This document shows, piece after piece, positions 55,001 to 64,000 of a DNA stretch of 64,000 nt. Within the stretch, counting starts at the first letter, position 1. The number at the start of each line of letters is the position of its first letter. This DNA comes from CAZIKF01 sp964539825 (GTDB lineage: Bacteria; Muiribacteriota; UBA6191). The translations under genes were made by a program, and so were the position numbers. The notes under the pieces were generated by a model. That model was not told the origin of the DNA, searched no databases, and saw only the letters and a program-made list of their open reading frames with translations. The stretch is from contig CAZIKF010000009.1 in the NCBI GenBank assembly GCA_964539825.1, forward strand, positions 60,563 through 124,562, read 5' to 3'.

Positions 55001-58000
55001 CCGGCTGACCAGAGCACCTCGGTACTGGAGGGTTCAAGCATAGCCATGAGCCTAAGGGCGACAGACGTAGACGGAGACTCTCTGAGCTACTCCGTAAGTG
55101 GCGGAGTGGATTCCAGCGCCTTCAGCATAGATACGACCTCAGGAACACTCTCTTTTGTTACACCTCCTGATTTTGAAAATCCCACTGACCAGGGGGACAC
55201 AGCGGGGAACAATACTTATGTGGTGGAGATCACCGCAGATGACAGTAATGGGGGCACCGCAATCTCTACAGTTACCGTCACAATCCTCGATAAGGTGGAG
55301 CCCATCAACGCGCCACCGGTTTTCACTGCGGTCAAGCCGAGCGGCGGAACAACTTTCACCATTTATGGCACGCCAGGATTCGGGGAAGCACAAGGCGGAC
55401 TCTTTGCGGATAAAGCCTCAAGCGGTCAAGTTTCACTGGATGTGGATAGCAACTCAGAACCCTTTGTTGCCTACGGAATTGTGAATCCCAATGAAATGGA
55501 CATGTCACGGAAGACCTCTATTTATGTGCGCAGTTGGGACGGGAATACATGGGCTGGAATAGGGGCTTCCCAACCAGTGACTGACAATGGGCAGGAATTT
55601 ATTTTACGTATTGCTAGTAATGACACGCCCTATTTGGCATACCTAACCAAAGATATGGGAGGCCAGGTTAGTTTTCCCCAGGTGCTTAAATTTGATGGAC
55701 AGAATTGGGTGCAGGCGGGAACCGGATTGGATTTATCAGGATTTGGTGCTGCCGCAGCGCGATTACAAATGGAAAATGATGAAAACGGAGTTCTCTATCT
55801 TTCCTTGAGTTTGGAGGGACAAAAGCCTGATGTCTATATGCTGGACAACGGTACGTGGGAATTGCAGGGTTCACCTGATTTTAACCTTAGCGGTACCCCA
55901 AATTTTGCTATCGAAGATGGAATCGTCTATCTCACCGGGATTACGGATACCTCGGGTCCTGACGCATGGGTTAGTGTTCGAAAGTATGATGGTACAACCT
56001 GGTCTGTAATAGGTGCCCCACAGTTGGTGAATTTTGCCTTCGATCATAGTCTAGTAGCTCTTTCAAACAATCGTCTCTTTCTCGCGGTTCGGGTACCGGA
56101 TTGCGGTACTCCTCCGCATTGTAATGGGTATGCCGCGAAGGTATATGAATTTAGTGGGGCTCAGTGGGATGAATTTGGAAATTTTTCAGAAGCGGGGGGC
56201 TTTGATGTACTCCATGTCGAGATAAGAGAGAGTCCTTTTGAAGAACTGGTCCTCTCTTTTACCAGTGGTTCCGCAGGTATGAAGGAGCCATCCGTCTTCA
56301 CTTTTGACGGGACAACCTGGACCGCTGCGGTCACCTCACCCTACCAAAACGAACTTGTATCAGGTCATACCATAGCAATAGGTTCAGACAATACTCTTTT
56401 TACCGCGTTTCATGATGGAAATCGAGCGAACAATGTCACGGTGAAAACGTTTGGACTTGGAGGCCCTGCCCCCGATCCCATGAATCAAACCACCTCGGTG
56501 CTCGAGGGAACCAGTATCGCGATCACCCTGAAAGCTACTGACGCTGAGGGTGATAGTCTAATATTTTCAGTGAGCGGAGGTGCGGATCAGGCCGCCTTTG
56601 AAATCGGTTCTTCCACAGGGGTACTTTCCTTCACCACTCCACCGGATTTTGGAAACCCCATTGACCTTGGAGATACAGCCGGAAATAACACTTATGTGGT
56701 TGAGGTAACCGCAGATGACAGCAACGGCGGTACGAGTGTAGCTACGGTTACTGTGACTGTAATTGAAGGGGTAGATCCCCCGGTTTTAAGTACCATACCC
56801 ACGCAGCATACCAGTGAGGATTTCGCGCCCATCAGCATAAGTCTGCAGTTCGTCGGTCAGACTACAGGAACCGTATCCGCATCCACTGATAACCCGACAC
56901 TGGCAGGCGTGTTCCCTTTTATGGGAAATCTATTCATCCAAGCCCAGGCTGATCAATTTGGAAGCGCTACCATTACACTGACCTCAACCAATGAAGGCGG
57001 CACGACTACAACCAGCTTTGAGCTCATTGTTGATCCAGTAAATGACGCACCGCTATTTAAGCTGGGGGATGGATGGCTTCCTGTTGGTATGGAGGGCTTC
57101 GCGGGACCAACCTTCCAAGAGATATCCATCGCTTTTGACAGTCACCAAAGGCCATATATCGGATTTAATGACTTTGAGCAAATCAATAATGCTACGAATT
57201 CTGTTTCGGTCATGAAATTTGACGGCACCACCTGGACTGCCGTAGGAGATCGGAATTTTCCTGGAGGACCTGCTGAATATGCCTCACTTGTCCTCGATTC
57301 CAATGACCAACCCTATCTTGCTTATGTGGATCAGGTTAACCAGGGCAAGGCTACGGTGATGACCTATAACGGTACCGCATGGGTTCCGGTGGGAGCCCAG
57401 GGTATTAGCAATACAGGGGTTGGATTGACTTCTCTTGCGATTGACAGTTCCGACACTCTGTATCTTGCCTATCGAAATCACGGACCGCCAAATAAAGTGT
57501 CCGTAAAAAAGTTCGATGGGCAGCAATGGGTTTCGGTTGGTTCTGAAGAATTTTCTCAAGGGTCTGCTGAGTATCTCTCGTTGAAAGTGAATAGCCAGGG
57601 TATCCCTTATATTGCCTACCAGGACGGAGCGAATTCGCAAAAACTTACGGTGATGAAGTTGAATTCTCAGAGCCAGCAGTGGGAAGAGGTAGGCTCGAAG
57701 GCTTTTAGTGACGGTTCGGCGCTATGGGGGACTCTGGCCTTTGATGATTCGGATACACCCTATGTTGGCTATGCCGACGGAGCCCGCTCTCTCTATCAGA
57801 CGGTGATGAAATTCAATTCTCAGAATGATCAATGGGAGAGTGTGGGAGAAAAGGGATTTTCCCAGGCAGATGGTGGATTTGTATCTTTTGATGTGGGTCC
57901 CGGGAATGTCCCCTACATAGCCTTTGCGGATAATACTTTTGAGTCTCAGGGACGAATTTCAGCCTGGGTTTATGATGGGTCTAAATGGAAACAGGCTGGT

Positions 58001-60877
58001 AAGGTCGGCTTCAATGACGGTGCTCCTATCCAGAGCACTGGTCTCAGAGTCAATGGGAACAAAGTCCCCTATACTGCGTTTTTAGATGGGGGAAACAATA
58101 GCAAAATTACCGTCATGCGCTTATCTAAAGGAGACAAAGCTCCCTCGGTTGTTGAGGGTACGAGTGAAGCAGTGACATTGAAAGCTACAGATGTAGAGGG
58201 TGATTCAATCACTTTTTCCATCAGCGGGGGAGAGGATTCCGCTGGGTTTGAAATCGGAGGATCAAGCGGGCTTTTAGCCTTTAAGAATCCACCTGACTAT
58301 GAAAACCCAACGGATCTGGGCGACGGTTCAGGCAACAACACCTATGTGGTGGAAATCTCAGCGGATGACAGCTTGGGGGGCATCAGTTTAACCACGATAA
58401 CCGTTACGGTTACTGACGGGCCGGAACCGCCTTCCTTAAGTACGATCCCAAGCCAGGAAACCACCGAAGATTTTGCTGCCCTGCTGATCAACCTGGGAAG
58501 TAGTTCCCTGACCTATAGTACCACCATTGATAACTCCTCTTTGGCCACGGTTGAACTCAGCGATACAGCCCTCGTAGTCATGCCTCTGCCCAATCAAAAC
58601 GGTAGTGCCACTGTGACCGTCACGGCGACCAATTCCCTTGGTTCGGACACCACCACTTTCACAGTTACAATTCATCCAGTAAATGATCCACCTACCTTTG
58701 ACAGCGAGCCTCCCACCATTCTTAGGACTTTTGTATATGTGGGTGAGCCCGGATTTGGGGAGGGCGAAGGATTTCTTGGCTCCATGCAGAGCGGGGAGAT
58801 CGATTTTGCACTTGGACCCAACTCTACGCCCTATGTGGCCTATGTCATCCTTACTAGTAATCCAGCGACAAGGAAAATTTATGTTCGCAGATGGGATGGT
58901 CAGGAATGGATTGGAGTCGGCCCACAACCGGCTACAGATGCGGGACAGCACCCAAGTCTTGAAATTGACTCCCAGGGTATTCCCTATCTAGCCTTCCTGC
59001 CATTTAATAATTTCCAGGCGACTTCCCCCACCATTCTCAAACTCGATGGAAATACCTGGGTGAGTGCGGGTACGGGGATTGAATTCACAGCCAATTCCCT
59101 CCAGCTAGCCCTCGATTCACAAGATGTCCCCTATATAGCCTCTGCCAAGCTCACCCAGAGTGATGCCCTTGTTCATAAACTTGTCAATGGAGTTTGGACA
59201 ATGCAAGGGAGCCTCAATGCCATTATTTGGGATGGCGGACAGGGCAGAAAACCTGGACTGCTGGTTGATGATTCCGGGAATATTTATCTCTCCCACCAGG
59301 ATGGCTTTAATGAAGCGATCAGCGTGCATAAGTATGACGGGACTACCTGGACAAGTGTTGGTCCAAGGGAATTTGCCAGCAGCATCCGGCAGAGTAGGCT
59401 GGTCATGGACTCCACGGGGAAACTCTACGTTTCCTTTGAGCAGGGTGAAAACTGCTTTGATCCCACCATGTGTGAATACCAGCCTAAAGTTCAGTTCTTT
59501 AACGGGCAAAGCTGGGAGAACCTGGGTGAGCTGGAAGATCAAAATGGGGGCGGCGGTTTTCCCGGGCCTGCTCCTGGAGCGGGAGGTGGAGTTGACCAGC
59601 TTGAAATCAAGCTGGATTCCAATGATCAAGTGTATGCGGGTTACTTCAATTTTGGTGGACCTGTCCTTAAGAAATGGGACGGAACCAATTGGATGGATGT
59701 AACTACGTCACCATATATTCCCCAGGGCACCCTCTATCATAAGCTTGAGATTACCCCATCGAATAAAATATATACCGCTTTCAGTGATAGTTCGCATAAT
59801 TCCAATCCTTCGGTGATGACCATTGGAACTGCCGGAGGTTCAGGGGAGTCAACCACCTTCACCAGCAATGTACTCGAAGGCACGAGCGTGGTGATGAGTC
59901 TTGAAGCCACGGATGTGGACGGCGATTCCCTGCTCTATTCGGTAAGCGGGGGCGCTGATGAAGAGGCCTTTGAAATCACACAGTCCACGGGGATTCTTTC
60001 TTTCAAAGAGCCACCTGATTTTGAAAATCCCATCGATTTGGGGGATACGGCAGGAAACAATACCTATGTGGTGGAAGTCACCGCAGATGACAGTAACGGC
60101 GGCACAGCTAAAACCACGGTGACGGTCACGGTCCTGGACGGTGAAGAACCGCCTGAGATTAGCACTATCCCATCCCAGGAAACCACCGAGGATTTTGATG
60201 AACTACGAATCAGCCTGGACCTCACAGGTGCGTCAACAGACTCGATCGACCTGATCGCCTCCATTGAACCGCCAGGTAGCGGGACTGTGAGTTTTGATGG
60301 GCATACCCTGGTTCTCCACTTGAACGAGAATTTCAGTGGTGAAGCGACGATTACTCTAACAGCCACTGGACAGGGCGGCTCCAGTACCACCACCTTTTCG
60401 ATCACTGTAGATCCGGTCAATGATCCGCCAGCGATTACAAACCCAAGGGGTTCCAGTTTTCAAAATTTTGGTGCGGGTCTCTCTGACGGAACAGCAAGCC
60501 AGATTTCCCTGGTATTTGACTCCAATGACACCCCTTATATGGTTTTTGAAGATAGTGGGAACTCACAGGGTGCAAGTCTGATGAAGTTCAACGGGACGGA
60601 GTGGGTTCTAGTAGGTGAGAAAAATTTCACTGGCGGCTATGGTCTATACCTACCGCTGGACTTTGGCCCCGGTGGAGAGCCCTATGTGGGATTTTTAGAG
60701 AACTTCAACTCTAATAAGGCCACAGTAATGAAGTTTGATGGAACCGAGTGGGTTGTCGTGGGCAATAGAGGATTCAATGCGGATAATTCCTTCTACTTCG
60801 ACATGGCTCTGGACTCGAAGGGAACACCCTACGTGGTGTTCAAGGACGGCTCCAAGAACAAGGGCTCGGTGATGTAG
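52082..60877 (+). CDS. Giant surface protein with propeller and cadherin-like modules (to an in-frame amber codon)
   Basis: 2931 residues before TAG 60875-60877. Signal peptide FRCFFLGFFAISILQVQNFQA. Repeating architecture: a propeller-like module of about 360 residues (strands such as VRKWDGSNWTLVGSENF, VKTVGLGG), then a cadherin-like domain (SVVEGTS..LKATD..GDS, FEIGSSTGVLSF, PPDFENPTDLGDTAGNNTY), then often an Ig-like domain (TTEDF ... TITVDPVNDPP). Propeller modules start near 52190, 53880, 55320, 57055, 58700 and 60430. Asp-rich loops suggest Ca2+ binding. Likely exported, perhaps by type I secretion, as the nearby adhesin-HlyD remnant hints. The frame continues without another stop to the window end. 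Confidence 0.85.
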   Translation: MVGIREFRCFFLGFFAISILQVQNFQAAVPVLSLASEASTTFVYHGTSGFGEGLGFGQALTTFTELSTAIDSEGDVHVAYGIGNNQNNKTAVYVRQWDGSSWSGVGSSQPVTDGGRRYTLLIGSDDIPYLSYLAESNSQYSIPEVLKFDGNDWVEAGTGLNFTANSMAMALDETNVPHIAVAVLTASDGAVYKLVNGAWVAQGSPSFTIWDGGAGRIPGMAFNGSDLYLSHISDTDDGLSVRKWDGSNWTLVGSENFVSAAQRSSLVVTSGGGVYVGYERDPNCEPMMGPCMEYKSKVSRWDGTNWVEMISFDAGGVGFSTESTLLRKDANENLLLGYTGFGFKPSVMQFNGTTWTAVLTSPYQTVGASPHVFAVHSDNTLYTVFGDGSLNNNPSVKTVGLGGSKNSTSVVEGLSVAGTLTATDADAHSITSFSISGGADQGGFQIHPTSGVLSFTTAPDFENPTDLGDTAGNNTYTVEVTATDSNSESGILTVTVSVLNVDEGPVATKPSDITTDEDFQPDIQVSLRASDQDGDIISFSAQISDSTIASVNVSGSTLSISPVANGSGEATITVTATANGKTDTTTFSITVNSVNDAPTFVAEPPSSSTTFVYFGIPGFGEGEAFGGDFSSSGLSMALDSSGAIYVAYGIINNQSHANSIYVRKWDGATWAAVGASQPVTDGGRSFTLAIGTDDIPYIAYLGEMNQQYAIPVILKFDGADWVQAGTGINFTANSLQLALDENNVPHIAVAILTQSDGAVYKLSNGIWDELGSPNFIIWDGGSGRKPGMIFDGSDLYLSHISSNNDALSVRKFDGTTWSLVGSENFADSAQNSSLVLTSGDGLFVAYETDPNCMMTPCMEYQSKVRRFDGTNWTEVISFTGGGIGFSTDATLLKKDANENLLLGFVGQGFAPSVMSHNGTTWSAVVTAPYQAGTASSHTFAVHSDNTLYTAFLDFSNNSNPSVKTVGLGGGAVNPADQSTSVLEGSSIAMSLRATDVDGDSLSYSVSGGVDSSAFSIDTTSGTLSFVTPPDFENPTDQGDTAGNNTYVVEITADDSNGGTAISTVTVTILDKVEPINAPPVFTAVKPSGGTTFTIYGTPGFGEAQGGLFADKASSGQVSLDVDSNSEPFVAYGIVNPNEMDMSRKTSIYVRSWDGNTWAGIGASQPVTDNGQEFILRIASNDTPYLAYLTKDMGGQVSFPQVLKFDGQNWVQAGTGLDLSGFGAAAARLQMENDENGVLYLSLSLEGQKPDVYMLDNGTWELQGSPDFNLSGTPNFAIEDGIVYLTGITDTSGPDAWVSVRKYDGTTWSVIGAPQLVNFAFDHSLVALSNNRLFLAVRVPDCGTPPHCNGYAAKVYEFSGAQWDEFGNFSEAGGFDVLHVEIRESPFEELVLSFTSGSAGMKEPSVFTFDGTTWTAAVTSPYQNELVSGHTIAIGSDNTLFTAFHDGNRANNVTVKTFGLGGPAPDPMNQTTSVLEGTSIAITLKATDAEGDSLIFSVSGGADQAAFEIGSSTGVLSFTTPPDFGNPIDLGDTAGNNTYVVEVTADDSNGGTSVATVTVTVIEGVDPPVLSTIPTQHTSEDFAPISISLQFVGQTTGTVSASTDNPTLAGVFPFMGNLFIQAQADQFGSATITLTSTNEGGTTTTSFELIVDPVNDAPLFKLGDGWLPVGMEGFAGPTFQEISIAFDSHQRPYIGFNDFEQINNATNSVSVMKFDGTTWTAVGDRNFPGGPAEYASLVLDSNDQPYLAYVDQVNQGKATVMTYNGTAWVPVGAQGISNTGVGLTSLAIDSSDTLYLAYRNHGPPNKVSVKKFDGQQWVSVGSEEFSQGSAEYLSLKVNSQGIPYIAYQDGANSQKLTVMKLNSQSQQWEEVGSKAFSDGSALWGTLAFDDSDTPYVGYADGARSLYQTVMKFNSQNDQWESVGEKGFSQADGGFVSFDVGPGNVPYIAFADNTFESQGRISAWVYDGSKWKQAGKVGFNDGAPIQSTGLRVNGNKVPYTAFLDGGNNSKITVMRLSKGDKAPSVVEGTSEAVTLKATDVEGDSITFSISGGEDSAGFEIGGSSGLLAFKNPPDYENPTDLGDGSGNNTYVVEISADDSLGGISLTTITVTVTDGPEPPSLSTIPSQETTEDFAALLINLGSSSLTYSTTIDNSSLATVELSDTALVVMPLPNQNGSATVTVTATNSLGSDTTTFTVTIHPVNDPPTFDSEPPTILRTFVYVGEPGFGEGEGFLGSMQSGEIDFALGPNSTPYVAYVILTSNPATRKIYVRRWDGQEWIGVGPQPATDAGQHPSLEIDSQGIPYLAFLPFNNFQATSPTILKLDGNTWVSAGTGIEFTANSLQLALDSQDVPYIASAKLTQSDALVHKLVNGVWTMQGSLNAIIWDGGQGRKPGLLVDDSGNIYLSHQDGFNEAISVHKYDGTTWTSVGPREFASSIRQSRLVMDSTGKLYVSFEQGENCFDPTMCEYQPKVQFFNGQSWENLGELEDQNGGGGFPGPAPGAGGGVDQLEIKLDSNDQVYAGYFNFGGPVLKKWDGTNWMDVTTSPYIPQGTLYHKLEITPSNKIYTAFSDSSHNSNPSVMTIGTAGGSGESTTFTSNVLEGTSVVMSLEATDVDGDSLLYSVSGGADEEAFEITQSTGILSFKEPPDFENPIDLGDTAGNNTYVVEVTADDSNGGTAKTTVTVTVLDGEEPPEISTIPSQETTEDFDELRISLDLTGASTDSIDLIASIEPPGSGTVSFDGHTLVLHLNENFSGEATITLTATGQGGSSTTTFSITVDPVNDPPAITNPRGSSFQNFGAGLSDGTASQISLVFDSNDTPYMVFEDSGNSQGASLMKFNGTEWVLVGEKNFTGGYGLYLPLDFGPGGEPYVGFLENFNSNKATVMKFDGTEWVVVGNRGFNADNSFYFDMALDSKGTPYVVFKDGSKNKGSVM
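52190..60430 (+). repeat. Internal long DNA repeats of the giant gene (five propeller/cadherin units)
   Basis: Units of about 1.6-1.8 kb recur. The cadherin-like parts lie near 53290-53580, 55005-55290, 56490-56775, 58140-58420 and 59860-60140, and share long near-identical runs around GATACAGC(G/C)GG(A/C)AA(C/T)AA. Such repeats favour recombination, copy-number change and assembly error, and could explain the deleted paralogue at 50585-51105. Confidence 0.75.
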
Positions 60878-63800
60878 TATGACGGCAGTGATTGGGTGTT
60901 TGTAGGAGACCAGGGATTCACTGATGGCAATGTGTTCTCGGCCTCCATTGCGATTGATTCAAAGGACATCCCCTATATCGGGATTCGGGATGCCGGAAAC
61001 GGAAGTAAAGCCTCGGTGATGAAGTTTGATGGAACCGACTGGGTCTTTGTCGGAACCGCAGGATTCTCCGATGGCATCGCCAATTCTGTGATTATTGCTT
61101 TGGATGGGCAAGATACCCCCTATATTTCCCTGAGCGATTTTGCCAGCGACGGCAAGATTACAGTGAGGAAGTTTGACGGAACTGACTGGGTGGCAGTGGG
61201 CTCGAAAACCTTCTCCGATGGAAAAATGGCTTTTCAATCTCTGGCATTTGACTCAAACGATACCCCCTGGGTGGCTTACCAGGAATTCGGATCTACAAGG
61301 AAAGCCACGATTATGAAGTTCAATGGTACTGACTGGGAGCCCTTTGGAGAAAAGAGTTTTACTGAGTCATCCGCCTCTTATACCTCGCTGGTATTTGATG
61401 CAAACGATGTACACTATCTCGCTTTCCAGGATGGATCCAATTCCAGCAAAGTCTCCGTACTGGCTCATCTCAAGGGGAACATTGCCGGAAGTGTGGTTGA
61501 AAACCAATCAGTGGCGATTACGATCACAGCGACCGATATCGACGAAGATACGCTCACCTTCTCCATTACTGGTGGTGACGATAAAGAAAAATTTAGCATT
61601 GATGCGGATACAGGAGAGCTGAGTTTCAAAGAGGCTCCTGATTATGAGAACCCGTCTGATCAGGGTGCTGATAATGTATATGAGTTGGTCGTGAAAGTGC
61701 AGGATCCGGATGAGGCGCTGGATACAGCTTCGGTTGAAATCACGGTGAGCGACACCAATGAAGCGCCTGTCATCACTAGCAGTGGGGGAGGGAATGTAGC
61801 TACAGCCGCAATTGATGAGAATGTTGATTCAGTGCTCACTGTGGCCGGTTCTGATGATGAAGGCGACTCTATTATCTATTCAATTTCTGGAGGAGAGGAC
61901 AGCGATCTGCTTCAGATTAATCCAGATACCGGTGAGCTTAGTTTTCTAAGCACTCCGGACTTCGAGAATCCAGGTGACACGGATGGAAACAATACCTTCA
62001 TAGTAGAGATCACGGTTACCAGTGAAGGCGGAACCGCTGTACAGACCCTTGTAATCAATCTTACAAATACCAACGATAATGCCCCTGATTTAGAGTCAGC
62101 ACAATACACCATAGCGGAGACTCTCTCGGTAAACTCCGAGGTTGGAACTACCCCGGACGCTGCTGATGTAGATGGGGACTCCCTGACTTTTTCTATTCTG
62201 GAAGGCAATAGTGAAGAGAGATTCTCAATTGAGACTCAAACAGGACAGATCCTGGTTGCCAGTGAGCTCGACTATGAGACCACAACCTCCTTCACCCTCA
62301 TCTTGCGCGCTGATGACGGAACACTGGCAAGTTCAGCACCCATTGTGATTCTGGTAATGAATGAAAATGATAATGAACCAGAGATAGAGGGTGAGTCCTT
62401 TTCTACCCTGGAGAACCGTGATCTGGGAGTTGAGATTGGAACCCCAATTGAAGCAGAGGATGCGGATGGCGATGACCTCACTTACTCCATCGCAGGTGGA
62501 AATGATGGAGATGCTTTTGAGATCGATCCTGCTTCAGGTCAAATCAGGGTAGCAGGTCAGCTGGACTTCGAATCTCAGAATCTTTATGTCCTAACAATCA
62601 AGGCAAGCGATGGAGTGTTTGAGAACAGGGCCTCTGTAACGATTCAGGTCACGGATCTTGATGACACCCCTCCCACTATTAAAGCGATTCAAATCCCATC
62701 GCCTGGTTCCTACGGTCCCGGTAAACCCTTACGCTTCAGCCTGCGTCTTGATGAGGAGGTAATCATAGATACCTCGGGAGGAGAACCGCGCCTTGCATTG
62801 ATCATAGGAGGAAAAACGGTCTTTGCTACCTTTGTTGAAGGGGGGGCAGCAGATGAATTGATTTTTGAATACATCGTCGAGGAGGGTCAGCTTGATGAAA
62901 ATGGAATTCAGATTGGCTCTGAGCTAGATCTTGGCGGAAGTACCATCAAGGATAAAGCTGGCAATGAACTCGACCTAGATCTTCCTTCCACGAATACTAC
63001 CACCATCACGATAGACGCGGTTCCTCCTCAGATCCCACCGCCGCCTCTCTCCTCAGGGGATGATAGAACCTCAGATCCCAGACCTGCCATCTCAGGAACA
63101 GCAGAACCCGGTTCCACTGTGATTTTGAGAAGGGACGGAAAGATTATCGCTGAGGTACCTGTCGACGAGGATGGAAAATGGAGCTACAAGCCCGAAGAGG
63201 ACCTGGAACCAGGTCCCCATTCTTTTACTATCACCTCAAAGGATCGGGTCGGCAATGAAAGTGAAGAGTCCGAGCCTCTTAATTTTGAAGTGGTCCCGGA
63301 GGAACCTCCGAGTCCCCTGGAAATTCTCAATACCCTGATTGAAGAGGACAAGACCGGGAATATCACCCGTCGGTTACTGGAAGATGTTGGTATCTCCAGG
63401 CCAGGACCGGGAGATTTGGAGGACTATCAGAAGGCTCTTAAAGAAAATGGGCCAATCAAGACTCTCGAAGAACTCCAGGATCTCATCGACGAAGTTGATG
63501 TTAAGGCAGCCTGTGAGATGCTGGCTATTTCGGAGCTGATTTTTCCCAATGAGTCCGCAAACCAGATTAGAGAAAGCTTTGAGCTACCGCTTAAAATCAG
63601 TGAAGTGGAGCTTGATTGGGTCTCAGGTGATGTCAACACAATCACACATCTCGGAAATGTTCATAGACCTGATGGCTCCCAGGGTGACGCGACTGTCTTC
63701 TTGACGGTAACTCTCTCTAAAGGCTCACAGAGTGTAGCTAAAAGTTACCCCCTCAAAGTGATTGCCAAACCTCTGAAAAATCAATTCGGTGAGGTGGAAT

Positions 63801-64000
63801 CTCAGGAGGAAGGGGACGGCGAGAAGGTATCTGTCCCGCTTAGTGATGAGTTTTCGGATGTAACCACATCAACCATGGATTTTGAGAGTACCGAACCTAC
63901 CATAGAGGCCACCCCAGGGAAGGTTTGTCTTGAGGCGGATCTACAGATTCCCGATGGGTCAGTGCATCTGGAGAGCTGTCACATCAGTGATGAGGACCTG
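60878..64000 (+). CDS. In-frame continuation of the giant surface protein beyond the amber codon (partial)
   Basis: The same frame stays open for 1041 codons to the window edge. It resumes in mid-repeat with YDGSDWVFVGDQGF, completing the sixth propeller module (SVMKFDGTDWVFVG and so on to about 61470). Then come four cadherin-type domains (61490-62660) with classic motifs such as DEDTLTFSITGGDDKEKFSI and LDFESQNLYVLTIKASD, a Big_6-like or SWM-like segment, an Ig-like domain near 63070-63300 (PAISGTAEPGSTV), and an acidic helical region. No ribosome site or start was found after the TAG. With the upstream part the product would exceed 3970 residues. Confidence 0.75.

Noticed and set aside
53290..60150. 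Repeated blocks in the giant gene as a CRISPR array
   Set aside because: The repeats are about 1.7 kb apart, in frame, and encode protein domains. No CRISPR-like spacing or cas genes exist in the window.
60875..60877. Genome-wide UAG reassignment
   Set aside because: TAG ends other complete genes here at sensible positions, such as the one at 33117-33119 directly before repeat A, so a local event is more likely.

Overview
The window looks chromosomal, from a Gram-negative bacterium of roughly 48% GC. The evidence is a lipoprotein signal, membrane-fusion proteins, OmpH-like periplasmic proteins and a protein ending in an outer-membrane-type C-terminal Phe. No rRNA, tRNA, IS transposase, CRISPR array or phage gene was seen. 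The mix of class III cyclases, SpoIIE-type phosphatases, HEAT and Sel1 repeat proteins, type IV prepilin-like proteins and very large cadherin-repeat proteins suits a signalling-rich, deep-branching lineage; Candidatus Riflebacteria is one guess. The taxonomy is inference only.

Layout. 1-200 is the N-terminus of a phosphomannomutase/phosphoglucomutase. 254-5599 (minus) is a translationally coupled operon: a lipoprotein adaptor, a double-module adaptor and a MacB/FtsX-type permease with no ATPase in the window. 5937-9511 holds a small envelope protein, an RDD membrane protein, a sensor histidine kinase and a STAS protein. 9710-18001 holds a HEAT-like protein and two tandem membrane-bound SpoIIE-type phosphatases. 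18207-25755 is an overlapping plus-strand operon: two prepilin-like proteins, a GspK-like protein fused to a Kelch-like propeller, and a giant HEAT-like membrane protein. 25801-31944 has a C39-like cysteine peptidase and two overlapping class III cyclase genes. 32157-41094 has an outer-membrane-like protein, a Sel1 protein, a YceI protein, two OmpH-like proteins and a GT-C-like membrane protein. 41279-47839 encodes a 2186-residue secreted protein. 47.8-52.1 kb is a decayed accessory zone of pseudogene fragments and palindromic repeats. From 52082 to the window edge runs a giant cadherin/propeller protein frame broken by one amber codon.

Three things stand out. (1) The two overlapping cyclase genes have complementary active-site losses: one keeps the metal-binding Asp residues, the other keeps the transition-state Asn and Arg. 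This predicts an obligate two-subunit receptor cyclase built like mammalian C1/C2. (2) A five-hairpin 5' leader occurs three times (7562-7690 minus, 18052-18190 plus, 31969-32104 plus) with compensatory changes in its stems, so it looks like an undescribed cis-regulatory RNA. (3) A cloverleaf-like element of about 165 bp occurs four times, each time at or overlapping a stop codon and in the same orientation as the gene it follows, with variable but base-paired arms around a conserved core.

How the genes may work together: the kinase, STAS protein, phosphatases and split cyclase form a membrane signalling set next to a pilus/secretion cluster and very large secreted proteins. Control of surface structures is plausible but is inferred from proximity and from one leader RNA preceding the pilin operon.
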